64,000 bases of DNA. Source: Polynucleobacter sp. MWH-Aus1W21. Lineage in GTDB: Bacteria; Pseudomonadota; Gammaproteobacteria; Burkholderiales; Burkholderiaceae. A program made the position numbers and the translations under genes. The notes under the pieces are model-generated. The model was not told the origin of the DNA, made no database searches, and worked only from the letters and a program-made list of their open reading frames with translations. Below, in pieces: positions 18,010-26,272 of this stretch (the first letter of the stretch is position 1; each line of letters begins with the position of its first letter). The DNA lies in the NCBI RefSeq assembly GCF_018687275.1, contig NZ_CP061287.1, positions 248,001 to 312,000 on the forward strand. Reading direction: 5' to 3'.

Positions 18010-18855
18010 ATGGACCTAATTTTGTTACTTAAAGCAGTCATTCTGGGGGTGGTAGAGGGGTTAACGGAGTTTTTACCGATCTCTAGTACCGGACACCTCA
18101 TTTTGGTAGGGGATTTGCTCGACTTTAACGATGATCAAGGCAAGGCATTTGAAGTGATCATTCAGTTTGGCGCCATTTTGGCGGTGTGCTGGGAGTTTCG
18201 AGAAAAACTTCTGAGGGTGGCTACTTCATTTTCTGGCAGTCCCGCATCCCGCCGTTTTGTTTTGAACCTCCTGATTGCCTCTGTTCCCGCAATGGGCTTA
18301 GCCTTTCTTTTTGGTAAGTACATTAAAACAGTACTTTTCTCCCCAATTCCAGTAGCAAGTGCTTTTATTGTTGGGGCGCTTATTATCATGTGGGCTGAAC
18401 ATCGCCAACAGACGCTTGTGAATGTAGCCACACATATTCAGTCTGTGGATGATTTAAGTCCATTAGATGCACTCAAGGTTGGTTTGGCTCAATGTGCTGC
18501 CCTGATACCTGGGACATCGCGTTCTGGCGCTACGATTATTGGTGGAATGTTATTTGGTTTGCCACGAGCCGTTGCAACAGAGTTTTCATTCTTTTTGGCC
18601 ATTCCAGTCATTGGTGGCGCTACTGCTTATGAGTTATTAAAGTTATGGAAAAATCCTGTAGCCTTCTCCGGTGAATTTACGCTTGCTATTGCAGTAGGTT
18701 TTATTGCTGCCTTTATCTCTGCTTTTGTTTGTGTGCGTTGGTTGATTCATTATGTAGCACATCACAATTTCATGCCATTCGCTTGGTATCGTATTGCTTT
18801 TGGTTTATTGGTTTTATTTACCTCCTATACCGGTTTAATCGCTTGGTCTCACTAA
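18010..18855 (+). CDS. uppP: Undecaprenyl-diphosphatase
   Basis: This membrane protein of about 281 residues recycles undecaprenyl diphosphate to the monophosphate carrier used for peptidoglycan and O-antigen. GVVEGLTEFLPISSTGHLIL near residues 13-32 and PGTSRSGATIIGGM near 165 are the two conserved BacA/UppP motifs holding the catalytic Glu, Ser and Arg. Several further hydrophobic segments follow. ATG 18010 was chosen over a TTG at 17980 because the protein then begins with MDLILLLKA, as in most relatives. Its job fits the glycan genes nearby. Confidence 0.95.
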   Translation: MDLILLLKAVILGVVEGLTEFLPISSTGHLILVGDLLDFNDDQGKAFEVIIQFGAILAVCWEFREKLLRVATSFSGSPASRRFVLNLLIASVPAMGLAFLFGKYIKTVLFSPIPVASAFIVGALIIMWAEHRQQTLVNVATHIQSVDDLSPLDALKVGLAQCAALIPGTSRSGATIIGGMLFGLPRAVATEFSFFLAIPVIGGATAYELLKLWKNPVAFSGEFTLAIAVGFIAAFISAFVCVRWLIHYVAHHNFMPFAWYRIAFGLLVLFTSYTGLIAWSH

Positions 18856-18894
18856 CATCTGCGATCTTCTTTATCAAAGCTGAGGCAATTTAAT

Positions 18895-19353
18895 ATGGAT
18901 GCATCAATTGACGCAATTACCAATAATATTCAGCTGGCTTTGGCTCCTGTATTTTTATTGACTGCAGTTGCCACTTTGATTAACGCAATTTCAGGACGAC
19001 TAGCTCGCTCAGTTGACCGTATGCGTGAGATTCGGCAGGCCATTGACAAAGGTTTGGTAAAAGATGCTGTCTTGTTGCAGCATATGAATAAAGAGGCTGA
19101 AGAGGCCAAGATTCGTGGTCGTCTTTGTACGGCTGCGATCTTTTTTGATGTCCTGAGCGGAGTCTTTATTTCGCTAACTGTACTTGAGTTATTTTTCTTT
19201 CAAGCTGGTGCTGTGCGTTCATTGCAGACAATGTATGTAATCTGGACTTTTGTGTTGGGTTTGATCTTTTTTATGACCTCGTTGTCAATTGTTTTAGCTG
19301 AAATTGTTTATGCCTATCGTTCCGCAGGGTGGAATAATCCAAAATTAGATTAA
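18895..19353 (+). CDS. DUF2721 family membrane protein
   Basis: The 152-residue protein matches the DUF2721 pattern: an N-terminal membrane segment (LALAPVFLLTAVATLIN), then SGRLARSVDRMREI, a charged helix, and two C-terminal membrane segments at about 75-100 and 112-138. Its function is not known. It lies between uppP and a nucleotide-sugar decarboxylase on the same strand, with 39 and 41 base gaps, so it may be cotranscribed. Confidence 0.85.
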   Translation: MDASIDAITNNIQLALAPVFLLTAVATLINAISGRLARSVDRMREIRQAIDKGLVKDAVLLQHMNKEAEEAKIRGRLCTAAIFFDVLSGVFISLTVLELFFFQAGAVRSLQTMYVIWTFVLGLIFFMTSLSIVLAEIVYAYRSAGWNNPKLD

Positions 19354-19394
19354 TGGGCGATTTAATCGAACAATACCCTCAATAAAGACTAAGC

Positions 19395-20336
19395 ATGAAT
19401 AAAATTCTCATCACCGGCGGCGCAGGATTTCTGGGGTCCCATTTAACTGAAAAACTCCTCAGGGAGGGCAATGATATTTTAGTGGTGGATAACTATTTCA
19501 CTGGCACTAAAGAGAATCTAGCGCATTTGTTACCCAATTCTCGCTTGGAACTGATGCGCCATGATGTAACTTTTCCGCTTTATGTAGAAACCAATCAGAT
19601 CTATAACTTGGCTTGCCCTGCATCACCAGTGCACTATCAACATGATCCAGTACAGACAACTAAGACCAGTGTGCATGGTGCCATTAATATGCTGGGTCTA
19701 GCTAAAAGAACCAGAGCTCGCATCCTCCAGGCCTCTACTAGTGAGGTCTATGGTGACCCAGAGGTTCATCCTCAACCAGAAGGATACTGGGGCAAAGTAA
19801 ATCCGATTGGTATCCGCTCTTGCTACGATGAAGGTAAGCGATGTGCTGAAACCCTCTTTTTTGATTACAACCGCCAGCACAATGTAGATATCAAAGTTGT
19901 ACGGATTTTTAATACTTATGGCCCACGTATGCATCCTAATGATGGTCGCGTAGTGAGTAATTTTATTATGCAGGCCCTCAAAGGCGACGATATCACCATT
20001 TATGGCGATGGTCAGCAAACAAGAAGCTTCTGCTATGTGGATGACTTAATTGATGCCATGGTCAAAGTGATGAGCTCAGATCAAGGCTTCACCGGCCCTA
20101 TCAATATTGGAAACCCTAGTGAGAGCACTATGCTGCAATTGGCCGAAACGATTCTGAGACTCTCTGGTAGTAAATCAAAAATGATTTATCAATCTTTGCC
20201 ATCAGATGATCCAAGGCAGCGTCGGCCCAATATCGATTTAGCCAAGGCCAAGCTTGGTTGGCAACCCAAGGTCAATCTAGAGGATGGTCTGAAAGAGACG
20301 ATTGCGTACTTTAAGAAAGTAATGGTTAGTCTGTGA
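19395..20336 (+). CDS. UDP-glucuronate decarboxylase-like epimerase/dehydratase
   Basis: The 313-residue SDR protein resembles UDP-xylose synthase (UXS). GGAGFLG at residues 8-14 binds NAD. NLACPASPVHYQHDP, STSEVYGDP (Thr115, Glu117), and SCYDEGKRCAE with Tyr144 and Lys148 form the family's active site; RIFNTYGPRM follows. The expected reaction is UDP-glucuronate to UDP-xylose and CO2. No UDP-glucose dehydrogenase gene is seen in this window, so the substrate must come from elsewhere. Its stop overlaps the trmB GTG start. Confidence 0.88.
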   Translation: MNKILITGGAGFLGSHLTEKLLREGNDILVVDNYFTGTKENLAHLLPNSRLELMRHDVTFPLYVETNQIYNLACPASPVHYQHDPVQTTKTSVHGAINMLGLAKRTRARILQASTSEVYGDPEVHPQPEGYWGKVNPIGIRSCYDEGKRCAETLFFDYNRQHNVDIKVVRIFNTYGPRMHPNDGRVVSNFIMQALKGDDITIYGDGQQTRSFCYVDDLIDAMVKVMSSDQGFTGPINIGNPSESTMLQLAETILRLSGSKSKMIYQSLPSDDPRQRRPNIDLAKAKLGWQPKVNLEDGLKETIAYFKKVMVSL

Positions 20337-21139
20337 ATAATATGGGTCAAGAATCTAAAGAAAAACATTTTGATCGCATACGATCCTTTGTTCTAAGGGC
20401 CGGTAGAACCACAGCGGGTCAACAACGCGCCATTGAAGAGCTGGGCCCTAAATTTTTACTTCCTTATCAAAGCTCTGCTCTCAATTTAGCCGTAGCGTTT
20501 GGAGGCTCTGCTAAGCCAAAAATATTGGAAATTGGTTTTGGTATGGGTGAGACCACCGCCAAGATTGCTGCCCTGCGATCGGATGATGATTTTTTAGGAA
20601 TTGAGGTTCACCCGCCTGGGGTTGGGGCCTTACTCAAACTCATTGGCGAAAATCAGCTCACCAACTTAAGACTTGTCCGCCACGATGCTGTTGAGGTGCT
20701 CGAGCAGATGATTGCGCCAGCTTCTTTAGATGGCATTCATATTTATTTTGCAGACCCGTGGCACAAAAAGCGCCACCACAAGCGTCGTTTGATTCAGGCG
20801 GAGTTTGTTCGTCTCCTGGTATCCAGATTAAAGCCTGACGGCTATTTGCATTTGGCTACCGATTGGCATAACTATGCTGAGCAAATGCTACTGGTATTAA
20901 ATGCTGAGCCCACCTTGCAAAATACTTCGAGTGACTTTGTGAAGATTGAAACCTTTGATGTTTCCGATGTCGCTAAACCAAATGAAACGCCAAATGAATT
21001 CAAGCCAACGCTTGATCATTTAAATGCACTGCACTCTGGATATGTTGAGCGACCAGCCTATCGCCCAGTTACGAAATTTGAAAACCGCGGCATCAAGCTT
21101 GGCCACGGTGTTTGGGATCTTGTTTACAAGAAAAAATAA
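20333..21139 (+). CDS. trmB: tRNA (guanine-N7-)-methyltransferase
   Basis: The 268-residue protein methylates G46 of tRNA with S-adenosylmethionine. LEIGFGMGETT is the SAM-binding motif, IYFADPWHKKRHHKRR is the TrmB signature, and HLATDWHNYAEQM follows. The GTG at 20333 overlaps the previous stop (GTGA); an ATG three codons later is an equally possible start. The C terminus TKFENRGIKLGHGVWD is typical. It converges with gabD. Confidence 0.95.
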   Translation: MNNMGQESKEKHFDRIRSFVLRAGRTTAGQQRAIEELGPKFLLPYQSSALNLAVAFGGSAKPKILEIGFGMGETTAKIAALRSDDDFLGIEVHPPGVGALLKLIGENQLTNLRLVRHDAVEVLEQMIAPASLDGIHIYFADPWHKKRHHKRRLIQAEFVRLLVSRLKPDGYLHLATDWHNYAEQMLLVLNAEPTLQNTSSDFVKIETFDVSDVAKPNETPNEFKPTLDHLNALHSGYVERPAYRPVTKFENRGIKLGHGVWDLVYKKK

Positions 21140-21160
21140 GCAGTGTTTGATGCGGTAGGT

Positions 21161-22633
21161 TTACAGGCCTACGCAAACGTATTTCATTTCGAGGTACTCA
21201 TCCATCCCGTAGACGCTGCCTTCACGCCCCAGGCCTGACTGCTTGATGCCTCCAAACGGTGCAACCTCATTGGAGATGAGGCCAGTGTTCACGCCCACCA
21301 TGCCGTATTCCAAAGCCTCGGCTACCTTCCAGACGCGACCGATGTCACGACTATAGAAGTAAGAGGCAAGACCAAATTGACTGTTATTTGCCAGCTCAAT
21401 AACCTCTTCATCGCTTTCAAAAGGAATAATTGGTGCAATAGGGCCAAAGGTCTCTTCGTAGGTAATAAGCATTTGGCTATTTACATTCGATAGGATGGTG
21501 GGCTCGTAAAAGTTTTTACCCTCAATGGATTGTTTGCCGCCAGTAACTAAATTGGCACCTTTGCTAATTGCGTCTGCCACATGCTTTTTTACTTTTTCAA
21601 GTGCGGCTGCTTCAATCAATGGTCCCTGAGTAATACCTGCTTGCATACCATTGCCCACCTTGATCACTTCAAGGGCTTTGGCAAATTTTTCCACAAAAGC
21701 ACCCTGTACTTTTTTATGAACATAAAAACGATTTGCACAAACGCAAGTTTGACCTGAGTTTCTAAATTTAGAAGACATGGCGCCAATTACGGCTGCATCA
21801 ATATCAGCATCTTCAAAAACAATGAATGGCGCATGCCCACCCAACTCAAGAGCCAATTTCTTAACAGTGGGCGCACACTGCTCCATAAGAATGCGTCCAA
21901 CTTCTGTCGATCCTGTAAAAGAAAGGTGGCGAACCGTAGGTGATGCACAGAGTGTTTTCCCTATGGCGATCGATTGATTGGCATCGGCTGTGAGGATGTT
22001 GATAACGCCGTCAGGTACGCCAGCACGTTTTGCTAGTTCAGTCAATGCTAATGCTGATAGTGGTGTCAGTTCTGCGGGTTTAATCACAATCGTGCAACCA
22101 GCAGCCATTGCTGGAGCAATTTTCCGGGTAATCATGGCAATCGGAAAGTTCCAAGGCGTGATTGCTACACAAACTCCGATTGGTTGCTTGAGAACCATCA
22201 TGCGCTTATCGCCCCAGGTGGTGCTCAAAATAGAACCTTCAACACGTTTAGCTTCTTCCGCAAACCATTCAACAAAGGAAGCGCCATAAACAACTTCACC
22301 CGCTGCTTCAGCAAGGGGTTTGCCTTGCTCTAGTGTCATTAAAGTGGCGAGATCTTGTGTGTTTTCAATAATCAGATCAAACCATTTCCGCATGATTTGT
22401 GCACGTTCTTTTGCTAATTTATTGCGCCATGCTGGCAGGGCTTTTTCTGCGGCGGCGATAGCTACTTCAGCATCCTTCGATTCAAGATTGGCAACATTGG
22501 CGATAATTTCCTCTGTGGCAGGATTGTTAACTGCAAAGGTATTTCTAGCGTCAAGCCATTGACCGTTTATAAAGGCGGCCTCTTTAAAAAGGCTGGAATC
22601 TTTAAGTTGGGCACGAATATCTACTTTTTGCAT
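21161..22633 (-). CDS. gabD: NAD(P)-dependent succinate-semialdehyde dehydrogenase
   Basis: This 490-residue aldehyde dehydrogenase oxidises succinate semialdehyde to succinate. TPWNFP (Asn162), FTGSTEVG (239-246), LELGG with Glu263, and GQTCVCANR with catalytic Cys297 and a second Cys299 are all present. The Cys-x-Cys pair is a known feature of GabD-type enzymes. It is monocistronic, between trmB (convergent) and the terminator of the nusB operon. No GABA aminotransferase lies nearby, so the metabolic source of substrate is not shown. Confidence 0.92.
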   Translation of the reverse strand: MQKVDIRAQLKDSSLFKEAAFINGQWLDARNTFAVNNPATEEIIANVANLESKDAEVAIAAAEKALPAWRNKLAKERAQIMRKWFDLIIENTQDLATLMTLEQGKPLAEAAGEVVYGASFVEWFAEEAKRVEGSILSTTWGDKRMMVLKQPIGVCVAITPWNFPIAMITRKIAPAMAAGCTIVIKPAELTPLSALALTELAKRAGVPDGVINILTADANQSIAIGKTLCASPTVRHLSFTGSTEVGRILMEQCAPTVKKLALELGGHAPFIVFEDADIDAAVIGAMSSKFRNSGQTCVCANRFYVHKKVQGAFVEKFAKALEVIKVGNGMQAGITQGPLIEAAALEKVKKHVADAISKGANLVTGGKQSIEGKNFYEPTILSNVNSQMLITYEETFGPIAPIIPFESDEEVIELANNSQFGLASYFYSRDIGRVWKVAEALEYGMVGVNTGLISNEVAPFGGIKQSGLGREGSVYGMDEYLEMKYVCVGL

Positions 22634-22681
22634 GATGTCTAACCTTGATATGAATTCAAATCATTTTATCCCCTTGTAAGT

Positions 22682-22717
22682 AAAAAAGCCTCCAGGCTTA
22701 TGAGCCTAGAGGCTGGG
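22682..22717 (-). terminator. Intrinsic terminator of the ribBA-ribH-nusB operon
   Basis: On the minus strand AGCCTCTAGGCT (22714-22703) pairs with AGCCTGGAGGCT (22698-22687), with a single G-U pair, across a 4-base loop, then runs into TTTTTT. It lies 34 bases downstream of the nusB stop. Confidence 0.85.
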
Positions 22718-22750
22718 GCACTAAATTATTGAATTACTTGGTTTGCAGCG

Positions 22751-23260
22751 TTAGTTTGCTTGTGTTTCTGCAGTGCGTAGCTTTTGAGCGAGTAGATCTA
22801 GTACGCCATTGACATACTTATGACCATCTGTGCCACCAAAGGTTTTGGCGAGCTCAACCGCTTCATTGATTGCCACTTTGTAGGGCACTGAGAGATCTGC
22901 TGCTAGTTCGTATGCTCCAATCAAGAGGGCCGCATGTTCTACGGGGGATAATTCATTAATAGGGCGATCAAGAGCCGGGGTGATGATTGCCTCTAGCTCA
23001 TCTGTGCGAGCCAGAACACCATCAAAGATGCCTTGAAACAAATCAAGTTGACAACGGCGAAATGCGGGATCTTCAGATAGCTGCTTAGCAATAGCTGCGC
23101 CATTTGGAATGCTGCCAGCGCGACGCATCACCAGACTTTGATAAACGCCTTGAAGGGCGTATTCACGAGCACGACGACGCGGAGTTAAAGAGCGCTTAGC
23201 TGGAGCCTTGGCATCCTTGGCTGCCACTAAGTTTTCTGGGTTTGGGATAGATTTAGACAT
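22751..23260 (-). CDS. nusB: Transcription antitermination factor NusB
   Basis: The 169-residue protein has a basic N-terminal extension (residues 1-25) and then the all-helical NusB core starting SLTPRRRAREYALQGVYQ. LSPVEHAALLIGAYEL and PYKVAINEAVELAKTFGGTDGHKYVNGVLD are the classic conserved blocks. It binds NusE and boxA RNA to support rRNA antitermination. It is the last gene of ribBA-ribH-nusB, 3 bases after ribH, an arrangement common in proteobacteria. Confidence 0.97.
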   Translation of the reverse strand: MSKSIPNPENLVAAKDAKAPAKRSLTPRRRAREYALQGVYQSLVMRRAGSIPNGAAIAKQLSEDPAFRRCQLDLFQGIFDGVLARTDELEAIITPALDRPINELSPVEHAALLIGAYELAADLSVPYKVAINEAVELAKTFGGTDGHKYVNGVLDLLAQKLRTAETQAN

Positions 23261-23263
23261 GTT

Positions 23264-23776
23264 TTACTCTTGGCTCGAATTGATTTCGATATCAATATCT
23301 GGTGTTAGGGCAAGTGCCAAGTTAGCCATTTCTACAACGGCTTGAGCACATTCAGCACCCTTTACTTGCACGCGTGCATGAGCTTGTTCATCGGTATCGC
23401 AGGTGAGGACGCCGTTTGCAATTGGTAAGCCAGAGTCTATAGAGATGCGAGTAATACCCGCCGCAGATTCATTGGAGACTAATTCAAAGTGATAGGTCTC
23501 ACCACGAATAACAGCTCCTAAAGCAACTAAGCCATCGAACTCACCAGTCTCAGCCATTTTTTGTAGGGCAAATGGAATCTCTAGTGCGCCAGGTACGGTG
23601 ACGAGCTTGATATCGGATTGATTTACACCTAGGGAAATCAATTCATTAATGCAGGCATTTGTGAGTGCTACACAATGATCTTCATTGAAGCGAGCTTGTA
23701 CAACGCCTATGCGTAGATCTTGTCCATTTAAATCGGCCTCTAATACGCCTACAAAATCATTGGTGGAGTCAGTCAT
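23264..23776 (-). CDS. ribH: 6,7-dimethyl-8-ribityllumazine synthase
   Basis: The 170-residue enzyme condenses 5-amino-6-ribitylaminouracil with dihydroxybutanone phosphate. VQARFNEDHC, VPGALEIPFA and the loop ALGAVIRGETYHFELVSNES with the catalytic His are all visible. The C-terminal tail is acidic. It follows ribBA by 7 bases and precedes nusB by 3, so all three are cotranscribed. Lumazine is then used by the riboflavin synthase encoded at 27965. Confidence 0.97.
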   Translation of the reverse strand: MTDSTNDFVGVLEADLNGQDLRIGVVQARFNEDHCVALTNACINELISLGVNQSDIKLVTVPGALEIPFALQKMAETGEFDGLVALGAVIRGETYHFELVSNESAAGITRISIDSGLPIANGVLTCDTDEQAHARVQVKGAECAQAVVEMANLALALTPDIDIEINSSQE

Positions 23777-23783
23777 AGTATTT

Positions 23784-24920
23784 TTAGATTGAAGGTTTAA
23801 ATGGGGTATAGCCTGTTACTTCGAGCTTGTAACCGGAAAGACTTGGAACGGGGCTTGGATTGGCTAGCAGACGCATTTTTCCTACGCCAATGTCTTTCAG
23901 AATTTGTGCGCCAATACCGTAGCTTCTGAAATCAGTTTTACGTGCCAAAGGTTTTTGTTCGACATCATGGGGGCGGTTTATTTTTTGAAATTGGGCGAGC
24001 CAATCAGTATCGCTAGGGGCTGCAATTCCGGAGGCATTTAACAAGACAGCCACGCCAGCGGGGGCTGCAGCAATCGCTTGCAATGCTTGAGCTAGTGGCC
24101 AGGAATGGGTGCTGACATTCGAGTCTAAAAAGTCCAGAACAGTGACAGGTTCATGTACGCGTACTAATGTTTCTTGTGCTTCAGAAGGCTTGCCATGGAC
24201 TAACGCAACGTGCACGCATGAGCTTGGAGTATCGCGATAAATAATTCCCTGGAATTTCCCCCAAGGGGTAGCAAATTCACGAGCACCTTCGCGCACCACA
24301 ATGCTCTCATGTTGGCTGCGATATTGAATAAGGTCAGCAATGCTGCCGATCTTCAGTTGATGTTCTTTTGCGAACTCTAGCAAGTCAGGCAGACGTGCCA
24401 TGCTGCCATCGTCTTTCATGATTTCACAAATGACTGAGGTGGGAGAGCAACTAGCCATAGCAGCAAGATCACAACCGGCTTCCGTGTGACCGGAACGAAT
24501 TAATACACCGCCAGGTTGAGCCATCAATGGAAAAATATGCCCGGGCTGAACTAAATCACTGGGCTTTGCATTTGATGCAACCGCAGTTTTAATCGTGAGC
24601 GCACGGTCTGCTGCAGAGATACCAGTTGTAACGCCGGTAGCAGCTTCAATCGAAACCGTGAAATTGGTTCCCATAGAGGTGCCGTTATCTCTCACCATCA
24701 ATGGCAAGTTGAGCTGTTGGCAACGCTCGCGGGTCAGGGTGAGACAAATGAGGCCACGGCCATGTTTGGCCATGAAATTCACTGCTTCTGCAGTTACGTG
24801 ATCGGCGGCTAGCACCAAGTCCCCCTCATTTTCACGATCTTCTTCGTCGACAAGGATCACCATTTTGCCGGCACGCATGTCGGCAATGATTTCTTCGGTG
24901 GAGGCTAGGGTATTTGGCAT
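23784..24920 (-). CDS. ribBA: 3,4-dihydroxy-2-butanone-4-phosphate synthase with a degenerate GTP cyclohydrolase II domain
   Basis: Residues about 1-205 are a complete RibB domain: VDEEDRENEGDL, RGLICLTL, SIEAATGVTTGISA and RSGHTEAGCDLA are intact. Residues about 210-378 follow the RibA fold (FRSYGIGAQILKDIGVGKMRLL near the end), but the three zinc-binding cysteines of an active cyclohydrolase II and their H-S-E-C context are missing; the region reads RVHEPVTVLDFL. So the protein should make dihydroxybutanone phosphate only. This hybrid form is common in proteobacteria. No FMN riboswitch was recognised in the 122 bases upstream. Confidence 0.92.
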   Translation of the reverse strand: MPNTLASTEEIIADMRAGKMVILVDEEDRENEGDLVLAADHVTAEAVNFMAKHGRGLICLTLTRERCQQLNLPLMVRDNGTSMGTNFTVSIEAATGVTTGISAADRALTIKTAVASNAKPSDLVQPGHIFPLMAQPGGVLIRSGHTEAGCDLAAMASCSPTSVICEIMKDDGSMARLPDLLEFAKEHQLKIGSIADLIQYRSQHESIVVREGAREFATPWGKFQGIIYRDTPSSCVHVALVHGKPSEAQETLVRVHEPVTVLDFLDSNVSTHSWPLAQALQAIAAAPAGVAVLLNASGIAAPSDTDWLAQFQKINRPHDVEQKPLARKTDFRSYGIGAQILKDIGVGKMRLLANPSPVPSLSGYKLEVTGYTPFKPSI

Positions 24921-25042
24921 AGCCCTCTATTTTAAGCTCAGGACAGGGTTGCCGTGAGGTCTCACGCCAATATCCAGCCATTCAGACGGCAAGAGCTAGA
25001 TGGGACTGTTTTATTCAGCCTACAGCCCTTAGAAAATGGGTA

Positions 25043-25384
25043 ATGACTACGCAAAACTGCTGTCACTTAATTCGTCGGGTTACAGGACCGGACGGGTTCA
25101 TCTTGCTTGAGGTTTTGGTCGCAATGAGTCTGATTATGGGCGCCTGGATGATCTCCACCAATACTTATCAGCGATTGGCTTTGACCCTAAGTCAGCAAGA
25201 AAGCAAAAGATCTCACATTAGGAAAGAAATGGATGCACATGAAATTGAAATTCACTCTAAGACGGTTACTTCACATAACGCAGGGGGTGTAAAGCATGAG
25301 CTTGCTGGAGTGTCTGGTCGGAATCACACTTTGCGCTCTTCTCCTAAATCCCCTGCTAAAGGTAAGCGCTCAACTAGCAACTAA
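25043..25384 (+). CDS. pilV: Type IV pilus minor pilin, PilV-like (short)
   Basis: This 113-residue frame starts with a basic leader and the prepilin cleavage site PDG^FILLEVLVAM (Gly at -1, Glu at +5), followed by a hydrophobic helix, as in PilV/GspI-type pseudopilins. The last 50 residues are Ser/Lys-rich and low in hydrophobics. From about residue 66 the frame runs over the pilW leader, and its last 89 bases overlap the pilW coding region. The tail may be natural or the result of a frame change. It is the first of four pilin-like genes. PilV-like is inferred from position and motif only. Confidence 0.7.
   Translation: MTTQNCCHLIRRVTGPDGFILLEVLVAMSLIMGAWMISTNTYQRLALTLSQQESKRSHIRKEMDAHEIEIHSKTVTSHNAGGVKHELAGVSGRNHTLRSSPKSPAKGKRSTSN
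25239..25292 (+). other. In-frame prepilin-leader-like reading frame ending in TAA, just upstream of pilW
   Basis: In the same frame as pilW, an ATG at 25239 opens a 17-codon frame reading MKLKFTLRRLLHITQGV and then TAA (25290-25292). Its basic run followed by Gln-Gly is just what a prepilin leader looks like. Three codons (GTG TAA AGC, 25287-25295) separate that Gly from the pilW Met. Removing those 9 bases would give a perfect TQG^MSLLE cleavage site. Confidence 0.65.
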
Positions 25385-25946
25385 GCAAATAGAGTATGAA
25401 AAGACTCAATCGTTAATCTCAGAAGCGGAGCGTGCTTTTGAGCTGATGGGACGTGCGATTCGAATAGCGGGTTATCAAAATATCAAAACCAAAAATGACT
25501 CCAATAAATCCGATGCTGCAAAGTGGTTTATTCAGGTGAATAAAAAAGTAGGCTATCGAGGTTCAGATTCATTGAGCATTCAATATGAATTATCTGATGG
25601 GGTAGATTTTGATTGCATTGGCAATATTCTTAGCAAAGAGCGCACCAAAAAAGATTTGGCGTTTCAAGGGTTTATTGTTGAGCGACAAGCGGGCATTGCT
25701 AAAGGCGCGAAAGTAAACGGAGGTTCACTTATTTGCCAATCGCTAGATCGACAAGGAAAGGTACAAAACACCACGCTCATGAATGGCATTAATCATTTGT
25801 TTGTTGAGGACATGAGTTCCCCCCAAAGGGCCGGCAGTATGGGTGATAGGGCTCCCAGTCTATATAAGATTAGCCTGCAAATGACCGATGGTGCTTTGAT
25901 CAATATAGATTTTGAGAGAACTTTTGCCACTAGGAATTTGCCATGA
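25296..25946 (+). CDS. pilW: Type IV pilus minor pilin, PilW-like (starts at the mature N terminus)
   Basis: The 216-residue product begins MSLLECLVGITLCALLL, which is the mature N terminus of a type IV pilin (Met at +1, Glu at +5, then a hydrophobic helix) with no leader peptide. An in-frame TAA six bases upstream blocks a longer start. AGGGGG 8 bases upstream could serve as a ribosome binding site for this ATG. The body has AERAFELMGRAIRIAGYQN, a common PilW segment. It may be a leader-less form or a gene whose leader has been cut off by mutation. It overlaps the next gene by 4 bases. Confidence 0.75.
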   Translation: MSLLECLVGITLCALLLNPLLKVSAQLATKQIEYEKTQSLISEAERAFELMGRAIRIAGYQNIKTKNDSNKSDAAKWFIQVNKKVGYRGSDSLSIQYELSDGVDFDCIGNILSKERTKKDLAFQGFIVERQAGIAKGAKVNGGSLICQSLDRQGKVQNTTLMNGINHLFVEDMSSPQRAGSMGDRAPSLYKISLQMTDGALINIDFERTFATRNLP

Positions 25947-26272
25947 TTCTAGCCTGGGTAATTTCTTTGTTATTACTTTGCTCTTCGCTAATCTCATACA
26001 TAGAGCGTCTAGGGGCTTTACGCATCATCGAGGTTAATACTATGAGCGAGTCCCAGAAAAAATTTATTGCTGCAGAAAAAGCAGTGCAAGAGTGCGAAGA
26101 AAATATCACTGCGTTAAGTCAAGCGAAAAGCAGTCTCTGTTTTATACAACCAGCCGGCAATCATCGTTGGCTCATCTCCAGCAAGGAAAAACCAGGCATA
26201 CAGATTGGTGTTGCAGTTGATGAAAAAACCGGTGTTGTTACACGTTTAAATTGGCGTCAAGTCTTTGAGTAA
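25943..26272 (+). CDS. Small pilin-associated protein, PilX-like position
   Basis: The 109-residue protein starts directly with a hydrophobic stretch (MILAWVISLLLLCSSLISYIE) and then a helical region ending KAVQECEENI, reminiscent of PilX proteins, which have a Cys-Glu motif after the N-terminal helix. There is no prepilin leader. Function is inferred only from its place between pilW and a fimT/gspH-like gene, with 4- and 8-base overlaps on each side. Confidence 0.6.
   Translation: MILAWVISLLLLCSSLISYIERLGALRIIEVNTMSESQKKFIAAEKAVQECEENITALSQAKSSLCFIQPAGNHRWLISSKEKPGIQIGVAVDEKTGVVTRLNWRQVFE

Noticed and set aside
24921..25042. Possible FMN riboswitch upstream of ribBA
   Set aside because: None of the conserved blocks of the RFN element (such as the GGCGGTA region) is present on the minus strand here.
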